A DNA stretch of 6,842 bases, from assembly GCA_949373265.1 (NCBI GenBank), contig CASICT010000010.1, positions 1 through 6,842 on the forward strand. Direction: 5' to 3'. This DNA comes from Candidatus Poseidoniaceae archaeon. Its GTDB lineage: Archaea > Thermoplasmatota > Poseidoniia > Poseidoniales > Poseidoniaceae. Under the pieces are notes generated by a model, which was not told the DNA's origin, searched no databases, and saw only the letters and a list, made by a program, of their open reading frames with translations. Position numbers and translations under genes: made by a program. Shown here in pieces: positions 1 to 5,441 of this stretch (positions are counted from its first letter, which is position 1; every line of letters begins with the position of its first letter).

Positions 1-616
1 CTTCGGCTGTAGCATAACCTACACCTTGAAGTCTAACTAGCCAAATTGTGGATTCATCAAGAAGCATTTCGTATTCGTTAATCCTGTGCTCAAACAACTT
101 TACTTTCGCTTTTAATCGGTTACCCCAACCGATTGGTATGTCTCTCTTAACACCACCAATACGAGGGTAATTGTAATGCATTCTTGAACCGCCGAGTTCC
201 TGTAATAGATCCAAGAACATTTCACGGTCACGAAGACACCATGTCATCAAAGTTAGATTTCCAATATCTGGTCCAAAAGCACCAAGCCACATCAAGTGGC
301 TTGCAAGTCTTTGAACTTCAGCTGCCATGAGACGGATATATTCTGCTCTTTCTGGTACTTCTGCCTCGAGTAGGTTTTCTGCAGCCATTACATAGGAATG
401 AGCCCAAGTCATTGCGCTCACGTAACAAAGTCGGTCACAGTAGGGAGTGATTTGAGTGAAATCTCTAGATTCACATATCTTTTCAACACCGCGATGGATG
501 TATCCCAGTTCTGCTTCTGTATCGGTTACAGTTTCTCCGTCGACCTTTACGCGTAAAGTCCACAAACCGTGAGTCATTGGGTGCTGAGGCCCCATTGTAA
601 TCCACATTTCTGCCAT
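1..616 (-). CDS. nuoD: NADH-quinone oxidoreductase (complex I) subunit D, 49 kDa type, 3' end beyond window
   Basis: This is the first 205 codons of the complex I subunit that, with NuoB, forms the quinone reduction site in the peripheral arm on the cytoplasmic side. The N-terminus carries GPQHPMTHG at residues 9-17, followed by ELGYIHRGVEK (36-46) and TPYCDRLCYVSAM (57-69), all hallmarks of the family. H16 and Y65 lie 49 residues apart, the same spacing as the quinone-head-group ligands His38/Tyr87 of Thermus Nqo4 and His59/Tyr108 of the bovine 49 kDa subunit, so the quinone site looks intact. The ATG at 616 is chosen because GAGGTG lies five bases upstream and GPQHP falls at the expected distance. 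The gene follows nuoC after 9 bases and runs off the window at position 1. The visible part has no frameshift. NuoD is not fused to NuoC here. The alternative of a membrane-bound hydrogenase large subunit is unlikely, because the first hydrogenase Cys motif is absent. Confidence 0.96.
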   Translation of the reverse strand, partial: MAEMWITMGPQHPMTHGLWTLRVKVDGETVTDTEAELGYIHRGVEKICESRDFTQITPYCDRLCYVSAMTWAHSYVMAAENLLEAEVPERAEYIRLMAAEVQRLASHLMWLGAFGPDIGNLTLMTWCLRDREMFLDLLQELGGSRMHYNYPRIGGVKRDIPIGWGNRLKAKVKLFEHRINEYEMLLDESTIWLVRLQGVGYATAE

Positions 617-621
617 AATAA

Positions 622-627
622 CACCTC
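622..627 (-). promoter_or_regulatory. Ribosome binding site of nuoD
   Basis: GAGGTG on the minus strand, with five bases between it and the ATG at 616. It overlaps the TGA stop of nuoC (626-628), so termination of nuoC and initiation of nuoD are probably coupled. The junction TGAGGTGTTATTATG differs at only one base from the nuoA-nuoB junction. Confidence 0.85.
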
Positions 628-1279
628 ACTTTACCCGGCCCTCATCAACCGGTTTACGACCAAACCCTTGTGGGTCGTCGTACATTTCATTGAAATCGTG
701 ATATCGAATCTTGTGCTGTCTTTGGAGTGGATGGAATCCAACCGGTGAATCGTGAGGATTGAGTACACGGTGCATGTTAACGTGGCCTTCGAAATCGATA
801 CCAACTAAATCCCAGGTTTCTTTTTCGTTCCAGTCTGCGCCTTCCCAGATATCTTGAATGGATGGCACTGAAGGAGATTGTCCTGCTGGAAGCGGGATGA
901 AAATCTCGAACTCCACAGGAATGTCATTCCCTTTGAGTTTCTCTCCTTCAAGAACTGTCATTGTGTGAGCCGCAACGTTTGCAATAGGCCAGCGGTTCAT
1001 GTGATAGGCTACTTCCCAACCTCTTTCTGGTCCGCCATCAGGGAAATGCGTCCCTGTTACCATAGCGCAATAATTTACTCCTACCCCATTCTTCAGGTAC
1101 TTGGCAAGGCCTCTCCATTGGCTTGGAGCGCAAGTAATTCTAACAAACTCGTAAGCCAATCCGGATGTATGTGCTAAAACTTCGACTACTATGCCAGCAT
1201 CGCTAAAACGTGAATTTAGAATTTCTGCAACAGCCTTTGCGGCTTCAGCATTCTGTTCTTTAGAGACAATACTAGCCAT
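626..1279 (-). CDS. nuoC: NADH-quinone oxidoreductase subunit C (30 kDa subunit)
   Basis: This 217-residue protein is a peripheral-arm subunit without cofactors that packs against NuoD and NuoB in the connecting module of complex I. The family signature lies at residues 138-166: VPSIQDIWEGADW followed by NEKETWDLVGIDFEGH, corresponding to the E-R-E-x-W-D-x-x-G-I-x-F-x-G-H region, with the usual Arg replaced by Lys153. HPLQRQH (183-189) follows, where homologs have the sequence HPLRKDY. The N-terminal half (about 10-135) is the alpha/beta domain typical of the subunit. Length is usual for a free-standing NuoC. The ATG at 1279 is supported by GGAGATG seven bases upstream. The gene starts two bases after the nuoB stop and its own stop lies inside the nuoD ribosome binding site, so it is in the middle of a tight operon. 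No defect is visible. Confidence 0.96.
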   Translation of the reverse strand: MASIVSKEQNAEAAKAVAEILNSRFSDAGIVVEVLAHTSGLAYEFVRITCAPSQWRGLAKYLKNGVGVNYCAMVTGTHFPDGGPERGWEVAYHMNRWPIANVAAHTMTVLEGEKLKGNDIPVEFEIFIPLPAGQSPSVPSIQDIWEGADWNEKETWDLVGIDFEGHVNMHRVLNPHDSPVGFHPLQRQHKIRYHDFNEMYDDPQGFGRKPVDEGRVK

Positions 1280-1281
1280 GT

Positions 1282-1875
1282 TCAGTCATCTCCTACGATA
1301 ATTGGCTTAATGCCATCACGGCCAGTAGAAGGTGCGCCGCCGATTCGAATTATTTTCTCACGGAGTTTACCAAATCCATCGATTAAAGTTTCAGGACGTG
1401 GTGGGCAACCAGGGATGTAAACATCGACCGGAATTACAGTGTCAACACCTTCGAGGATGTTGTATGATTGGTAATATGGTCCTCCTGAAATTGCACATTC
1501 TCCCATTGCAATACAGTACTTTGGTTCTGGCATTTGCTCCCAAAGTCGAACTATAGGGTCTGCGAACTTCTTAGAAATCGGTCCGTTTACAAGAAGAACG
1601 TCTGATTGACGAGGACTTGAACGGAATAGTACTCCGAATCGGTCTCCGTCGAATCGTGGAGTTGCCGCAGCAGCCATCTCAATGGCACAGCACTTGATAC
1701 CAAGGTGGAGGGTGAACAGGGATTTTCTTCCAGCCCAATTAAAGAAACGCCCAGCCAATACGCTAAGCAATTGTTTGATTTTAGTAGCCTTTAGGGCTTC
1801 ATCGGTCACATCGCCTACGGTTTCGACTAATGCACGACTGTTGAATGTAGTATAATTCTCTCCAGTATCACTCAT
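1282..1875 (-). CDS. nuoB: NADH-quinone oxidoreductase subunit B (PSST, N2 iron-sulfur cluster subunit)
   Basis: This 197-residue subunit holds the terminal [4Fe-4S] cluster N2, which passes electrons to quinone at the NuoB-NuoD interface. All four cluster ligands are visible: the adjacent pair C62-C63 in GIKCCAIEM, C127 in MGECAISGG and C157 in YIPGCPPRPE. Other family blocks are present: RSSPRQSDVLLVNGPI (85-100), the MPEPKYCIAMG stretch (115-125) and the VIPVDVYIPGCPPRPE stretch (147-162). The N-terminal 30 residues are variable and polar, as is common. The ATG at 1875 is preceded by GAGGTG at the right distance. The gene begins nine bases after nuoA and ends two bases before nuoC. The sequence is complete and looks functional. 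A group 4 hydrogenase small subunit has a related fold, but the nuoA-B-C-D order and the downstream NuoC and NuoD motifs fix this as complex I. Confidence 0.97.
   Translation of the reverse strand: MSDTGENYTTFNSRALVETVGDVTDEALKATKIKQLLSVLAGRFFNWAGRKSLFTLHLGIKCCAIEMAAAATPRFDGDRFGVLFRSSPRQSDVLLVNGPISKKFADPIVRLWEQMPEPKYCIAMGECAISGGPYYQSYNILEGVDTVIPVDVYIPGCPPRPETLIDGFGKLREKIIRIGGAPSTGRDGIKPIIVGDD
1287..1293 (-). promoter_or_regulatory. Ribosome binding site of nuoC
   Basis: GGAGATG on the minus strand, seven bases before the ATG at 1279. It lies inside the last codons of nuoB, upstream of that gene's TGA stop (1282-1284). Ribosomes ending nuoB would therefore pass over the site before nuoC starts. 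It is a different arrangement from the nuoA-B and nuoC-D junctions. Confidence 0.75.
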
Positions 1876-1880
1876 AATAT

Positions 1881-1886
1881 CACCTC
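1881..1886 (-). promoter_or_regulatory. Ribosome binding site of nuoB
   Basis: GAGGTG on the minus strand, five bases before the ATG at 1875. Its first bases are shared with the TGA stop of nuoA (1885-1887), implying translational coupling. The whole junction reads TGAGGTGATATTATG, matching the nuoC-nuoD junction at 14 of 15 positions. Confidence 0.85.
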
Positions 1887-2358
1887 AGATGTAAATGCGC
1901 CCTCTCTTGCGGAACACATGCCAAACGCCCAAAACCATAGTTGCAAAGAATACACTCATCACTATCATTTCAGTCCCAACCATGTCGATAGAAGACTCGC
2001 TGGAGGTTGTGCTAGTAGCATCCATTGCCAGTAAACCGCCTAAAGCTAAGAACATGAATGCAACATCGAAAACTAAGAAGATAATCGCATACCAATAATA
2101 TTGGAAATGAAATTGTATCATTGCATCGCCAACAGGATCTGAACCGCACTCATATGTTGAAAGTCTGCGGGGATAGAGGCTGTGATCCTTCTCATATCCT
2201 TCCATTAACCATGACTTTGTCATGTGAGGTCGGGACGCATCGACCTTGGGCATTACGAAGTACTGAGTGATGAAAGCGCCTAATGGCATGCCTATACCAA
2301 TGAGCGTCATTAGAGCCATCGAAAGATAGGTGCCCGTTACCGTTTCTGCGCCGACCAA
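1885..2358 (-). CDS. nuoA: NADH-quinone oxidoreductase subunit A (ND3 homolog), TTG start
   Basis: This 157-residue membrane-arm subunit of complex I lies at the junction of the membrane and peripheral arms. Three transmembrane helices are visible at about residues 12-35, 86-111 and 126-149. The conserved loop motif YECG (69-72), then DPVGDA and a FQYYWYAIIFLVFDV run, identify the family. E. coli NuoA and most homologs have F-D-V-E in helix 2; here it is F97-D98-V99-A100, so the second acidic residue is missing. The loop between helices 1 and 2 is long, and a Ser/Thr-rich insert (114-124) separates helices 2 and 3, making the protein longer than the usual 115-150 residues. The start is TTG at 2358: an in-frame TAA lies directly upstream, and the first in-frame ATG (codon 14) would cut into helix 1. 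A weak GGTGG precedes it. It is the first gene of the nuo operon. Confidence 0.93.
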   Translation of the reverse strand: MVGAETVTGTYLSMALMTLIGIGMPLGAFITQYFVMPKVDASRPHMTKSWLMEGYEKDHSLYPRRLSTYECGSDPVGDAMIQFHFQYYWYAIIFLVFDVAFMFLALGGLLAMDATSTTSSESSIDMVGTEMIVMSVFFATMVLGVWHVFRKRGRIYI

Positions 2359-2363
2359 TTATG

Positions 2364-2368
2364 CCACC
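2364..2368 (-). promoter_or_regulatory. Weak ribosome binding site of nuoA
   Basis: GGTGG on the minus strand, five bases before the TTG at 2358. It has the same spacing as the GAGGTG sites of nuoB and nuoD but a poorer match. Together with the TTG start it predicts lower initiation for the first gene than for those that follow. Confidence 0.45.
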
Positions 2369-2373
2369 AACTC

Positions 2374-2397
2374 AGAGAGTAGACACTCTCTAGACAC
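2374..2397 (-). repeat. Inverted repeat and overlapping direct repeat upstream of nuoA
   Basis: The plus strand shows a perfect 7-bp inverted repeat, AGAGAGT at 2374-2380 and ACTCTCT at 2385-2391, with the 4-base loop AGAC. Overlapping it is a direct repeat of TAGACAC at 2380-2386 and 2391-2397, with an 11-base period, close to one helical turn. A further AGACA occurs at 2405-2409. The element ends about 15 bases before the nuoA start, where a leader hairpin or an operator could act. No function is shown; I see no convincing archaeal TATA box nearby. Confidence 0.5.
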
Positions 2398-2421
2398 GCC
2401 CAACAGACAGCCATCCATAAG

Positions 2422-2449
2422 CGTTGTCTCACGCCCATGCGAGAGAACG
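2422..2449 (-). repeat. Imperfect hairpin in the gap before nuoA
   Basis: Read on the minus strand, CGTTCTCTCGC pairs with GCGTGAGACAACG-type sequence on the other side. Outer pairs are CGTT/AACG, then one C-C mismatch, then TCTC/GAGA, a G-U and a C-G pair, closing around a 4-base loop (ATGG). That gives ten Watson-Crick pairs plus one wobble over 28 bases. It is one of four potential stems packed into the 119-base gap. Confidence 0.4.
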
Positions 2450-2461
2450 GCTTGCTAAGCC
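2449..2461 (-). repeat. Short 5-bp hairpin after the surface-protein gene
   Basis: GGCTT (2449-2453) and AAGCC (2457-2461) form a 5-bp stem with a 3-base loop. It lies between the stop-codon hairpin and the imperfect hairpin. On its own a stem this short is weak evidence; it matters only as part of the tandem series. Confidence 0.3.
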
Positions 2462-2463
2462 CA

Positions 2464-2480
2464 TGACCCCGTAGGGGTCA
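2464..2480 (-). repeat. Perfect 7-bp hairpin overlapping the stop codon of the 987-residue gene
   Basis: TGACCCC (2464-2470) and GGGGTCA (2474-2480) form a perfect stem with a 3-base loop. On the transcript the TGA stop codon of the large surface-protein gene is the 5' end of the stem. No T tract follows on the minus strand, so it does not fit an intrinsic terminator well; a 3'-end stabilising or processing hairpin is another option. The four G-C core pairs make it stable for its length. Confidence 0.55.
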
Positions 2481-5441
2481 GTTACGACGGCGGAATGATA
2501 GTAAAGTCAGTCCAACCAGCACAATTGCAGCAATTGAGTACAGTACATTTGGCGTAATCAGGGAATTGAATAATTCAAATTCTTCTGGCTCTCCGTTCAC
2601 TGTTAACTCTAGGTTTTCTCTACCGGCAAGACCAATCTCTTCCGGTTCAGCCGAAATGGTAAATGTAAACGAATCTTCAACTTCAACTGTATCTCCACCA
2701 GGAGGATTTACTTTAGCGATAATCGTAATTGATTCTCCTTCTTGAAGTGTGCAAAGAAGATGGTCTCCATTATCATCGCAATCCGCACCTGTTTCAAAAC
2801 TGAGTAATACGCTCCATCCGCGTAATCCGCCACTTGAAAATACCCTAATCTCAGACTCGACATTGCCTGCATTGCTCAAGACAACCTTGAATTTAGGTGA
2901 ATTTCCAATCTTGCCAAATGTGATGTCCTTTTCCAAATCTCCAAGTAGATCTATTTCAACATCTAAAACAGTTTCAACGGACAATGAAATCGATATTTTA
3001 CCACTGCGATTAGCAGCATTTGAAACAGAGGTAACTACCATTTCTAATATTCCACCATCGCCATTTTCTGAACCTGAATTAACATCGATTTGAAGAATTA
3101 CGACTGCATAGTATTGCATAGGAATATGAGACTCTACCAAATCATTGGATACAATCTTCTCGAATATATCATCTTCACTTGAACCCATAAGAGGCATATT
3201 ACCATCATAATAGAAAGTGCCTGATGATTCATTGAAAGCAGCCCACCCCTTTGGAATGAGGATAGGACCATCGATTGGCACTCCTCTAAACGATAGTGAA
3301 CGGGTAGCAGCACCGGATAAGCCAACGAAATCAAAGAGTGCTTCATCATTCATATCACCCGTATTCATCACCTTTATCTGGAATGTTTGAGAGCCACCTG
3401 GCGGTAATATCAGCATTTCATTACGCGAAAGGTCATCTGGAGAATTCATGATAATTGCATCCATGGCAAAGTCTCTATCCGAGAGTATTGCCCTAAACAC
3501 AAATTCTAACTGGTTATCGGGAACATCATTATTATCTTCATCACCGTTATTGTTGTCACCTAAGTTGGTAACTCTAACTGTGAGTTTACTACTCTCTAGT
3601 TCTTCTTCCCCATCGATTGATACTACGAGATACATTATCGTCGTTGTCCTTGCATTGATATCAATTTCTGTAACGATTGTTCCATCTGCGGTTTCAAAGT
3701 GCTTACCCCAAGCAGGTTGTGCGGTTTGAGAGATTACTGAGAACCTGAATCGATCTAATGTATTTCCATCATTAGTAACTGAAATTGGGAATTGAACTGT
3801 GGTATCTGAGCGGCCTGTTTGGTCATCAGCTTGTGCAATACCACTCATACCATGAACTGCTTTGACCGTGATAGTCAATTCTTGAGTGTCATAAGCCCCG
3901 CCACTAGATGTTGGCATGACTGAGAAAGTAATCGTTACTTCTTCTGTTGCAAGTGCGTCGCTAGGTAATGAAATCGATACATCGATTGTACCACTCTTGT
4001 CATTAGTATGCCTAGACTGTGTGGAAATCGTGGATGATTCCAGAGATACTGACCATCCTGATGGCGGACCAGAGGCTGACACTCTGAATGTGTCAGGACC
4101 GTTGCCCAGGTTGTTAACTGTTAGAGTAGTTGAGGCATTCTGTCCCGGCTCGATATTGTACAATGCTGTATTACCAAGAGACAGCGAAGCACCACGTGAT
4201 TGGCCGACTGTTATGGTTAGGTCTGCACTACACTTGGGGTTATTTCCATCCTTTCCTTGGATAGTAATCGATTTCTGAGAATTAGCCTCAATCGAATCAT
4301 CAGGTGTAATTTCAATGGTGAATTCTTTCTCTCCATCTCCCCCACTATAAGGAAGCATACCACTTGATGCCCCGTCTACGCTAGCCCAAGATGCCTGAGT
4401 ACCAGAGAAACCTACATTCACTGACCAATCGGTATTTCCTTCATTGGAGAATGTTGCTTTCAAAGTTCCAGTTTCGTCTGGCTCAATACTCATACTCGTC
4501 TTTGAAAGTACGATGTCGCATTCCTTTAATTCAGGAACATTGAGATCAAATGACTCTACGTCAGATGCACTACCGTTCGGATTTTGGTCGTTAGAAACTA
4601 TACCTTCAATCTCCCAGCAATACTTGTCACTGGCTTTACCTTCCGGAACTTCTAAAGTTACAGTTACCCATTCAGAGGAATCATTGTCCAATTGAACTTG
4701 GCTAGGTTCGACATCTATTGACATACTTCCATCAGAAGTACAACCTGAACCACCGACTGTATCTATGGTCAAGTCTACTGTTTCTTGGACACGCCCAGTA
4801 TTCTCTACTTCAACATCCCATTCGATTGTAGTTTCTCCGCTCCAAACTTTGTGTGGTGAATCAACGGTTAATTCTACACCGAAGACTGCAGAACCTGCAC
4901 CATCTCCCGCTGTAGTTTCAACATCTTGAGTTGATTGAGCAGGAGCGCCTGGTTGGTCTGGAGGAGTTACCTGTTCGTTAGCGTTAGCAGTAATTGTAGT
5001 AACACAAGAGTCTTCAGCGTTTTGCGCTAAAGTAACATTGAGGAATGTTTCTTCGTAAGAACCGGATTCAATCGGTTGACCTATTTGCCCAATTGTAGAA
5101 GAATATCCTGTGCAATCTTGTTCATTGGTTGCAGCCAAATTTACTGAAACTGGGTTCTCTCCATTATTGTAAATGCGAACAGTATACTCTGCGGTCTCTC
5201 CTGGGTTGACCGTTTGGGAACTTGGACTTACGGAAAGAGAGATGTTGGCATCCCTACCGGAATCGTCCGCAGTGACGGGGTTTGCTATGGCTGGAACCAA
5301 TGAAATTAGCAGCAGTGAAACCAGTAAGATACTGGCTCGGCGCTGGCCTTGGGTTTTGACTCTTCCACGGGGTTCCATGAACCCCGGTCGCAGCAGCCAC
5401 ATGAAAAGGCTATGCGCTAATGCTCGCAATTTACTCCACAT
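2478..5441 (-). CDS. Large secreted, C-terminally anchored Ig-like repeat surface protein
   Basis: Not recognised as a named protein. It encodes 987 residues from the ATG at 5441, or 966 from the ATG at 5378. A hydrophobic signal segment (about 36-50) follows basic RR (34-35), with likely cleavage after A53 or A58. Then come roughly seven beta-sandwich modules of the CARDB / NEW3 kind, at about 66-155, 187-302, 306-412, 417-528, 535-650, 655-825 and 828-948, with recurring motifs such as PGETAEYTVRIYNNG, VNNLGNGPDTF and LSNAGNVES. Cysteines are paired within modules: C110/C146, C234/C275, C308/C404, C888/C897. Sequons occur at N66, N135, N253, N289, N435, N737 and N811. A Pro/Ala/Thr linker spans 156-183 and an Asp/Asn-rich stretch 629-639. 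One transmembrane helix (about 962-982) ends in FRRRN, so the bulk is outside the cell. The upstream gene overlaps by 11 bases at the first ATG. Neither candidate start has a good ribosome binding site. A role in adhesion or the envelope is inference. Confidence 0.85.
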   Translation of the reverse strand: MWSKLRALAHSLFMWLLRPGFMEPRGRVKTQGQRRASILLVSLLLISLVPAIANPVTADDSGRDANISLSVSPSSQTVNPGETAEYTVRIYNNGENPVSVNLAATNEQDCTGYSSTIGQIGQPIESGSYEETFLNVTLAQNAEDSCVTTITANANEQVTPPDQPGAPAQSTQDVETTAGDGAGSAVFGVELTVDSPHKVWSGETTIEWDVEVENTGRVQETVDLTIDTVGGSGCTSDGSMSIDVEPSQVQLDNDSSEWVTVTLEVPEGKASDKYCWEIEGIVSNDQNPNGSASDVESFDLNVPELKECDIVLSKTSMSIEPDETGTLKATFSNEGNTDWSVNVGFSGTQASWASVDGASSGMLPYSGGDGEKEFTIEITPDDSIEANSQKSITIQGKDGNNPKCSADLTITVGQSRGASLSLGNTALYNIEPGQNASTTLTVNNLGNGPDTFRVSASGPPSGWSVSLESSTISTQSRHTNDKSGTIDVSISLPSDALATEEVTITFSVMPTSSGGAYDTQELTITVKAVHGMSGIAQADDQTGRSDTTVQFPISVTNDGNTLDRFRFSVISQTAQPAWGKHFETADGTIVTEIDINARTTTIMYLVVSIDGEEELESSKLTVRVTNLGDNNNGDEDNNDVPDNQLEFVFRAILSDRDFAMDAIIMNSPDDLSRNEMLILPPGGSQTFQIKVMNTGDMNDEALFDFVGLSGAATRSLSFRGVPIDGPILIPKGWAAFNESSGTFYYDGNMPLMGSSEDDIFEKIVSNDLVESHIPMQYYAVVILQIDVNSGSENGDGGILEMVVTSVSNAANRSGKISISLSVETVLDVEIDLLGDLEKDITFGKIGNSPKFKVVLSNAGNVESEIRVFSSGGLRGWSVLLSFETGADCDDNGDHLLCTLQEGESITIIAKVNPPGGDTVEVEDSFTFTISAEPEEIGLAGRENLELTVNGEPEEFELFNSLITPNVLYSIAAIVLVGLTLLSFRRRN
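5368..5386 (-). promoter_or_regulatory. Hairpin with a candidate start ATG in its loop
   Basis: The minus strand reads CGGGGTTC, ATG, GAACCCCG: a perfect 8-bp stem whose 3-base loop is the ATG at 5378-5376. That ATG is in frame with the large surface-protein gene (residue 22 of the long form) and would give a signal peptide with a 14-residue basic n-region, more usual than the 35 residues of the long form. The structure could control access to the start, or it could be chance in a Pro/Gly-rich coding stretch. Confidence 0.5.

Noticed and set aside
425..440. C60 and C64 of NuoD as a remnant of a hydrogenase nickel-site motif.
   Set aside because: The pair lies in the PYxDRLxYVS block of complex I, not in the position of the hydrogenase RxCGxC motif.
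878..1177. Plus-strand open frame of about 99 codons, and similar plus-strand frames elsewhere, for example at 2749-3093, 3448-3729 and 3916-4278.
   Set aside because: They lie wholly opposite well-supported minus-strand genes, show no recognisable motifs and have Ser/Leu-rich composition expected from the antisense of Asp/Glu/Thr-rich coding sequence.
2411..2425. CTTATGG on the minus strand (2415-2421) as a TATA box for the nuo operon.
   Set aside because: A poor match to the archaeal TTTAWA box and without a visible BRE, so a promoter cannot be supported here.
2359..2477. tRNA or other known RNA gene in the gap before nuoA.
   Set aside because: No T-loop GTTCRA motif, no cloverleaf and no paired acceptor ends on either strand.
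2478..2560. PGF-CTERM or similar archaeosortase sorting signal at the C-terminus of the 987-residue protein.
   Set aside because: The end has a hydrophobic helix and a basic tail, but no PGF or PEF motif before the helix; a simple membrane anchor explains it.
5431..5441. The overlap of the two surface-protein genes as a frameshift splitting one gene.
   Set aside because: The upstream protein ends in a transmembrane helix plus zinc finger and the downstream one begins with its own signal peptide, so they are two complete units.
5330..5441. Tat signal peptide, because of the RR pair before the hydrophobic segment, or a lipoprotein signal.
   Set aside because: The residues after RR (ASILL) do not match the Tat consensus, and there is no cysteine at the cleavage region.
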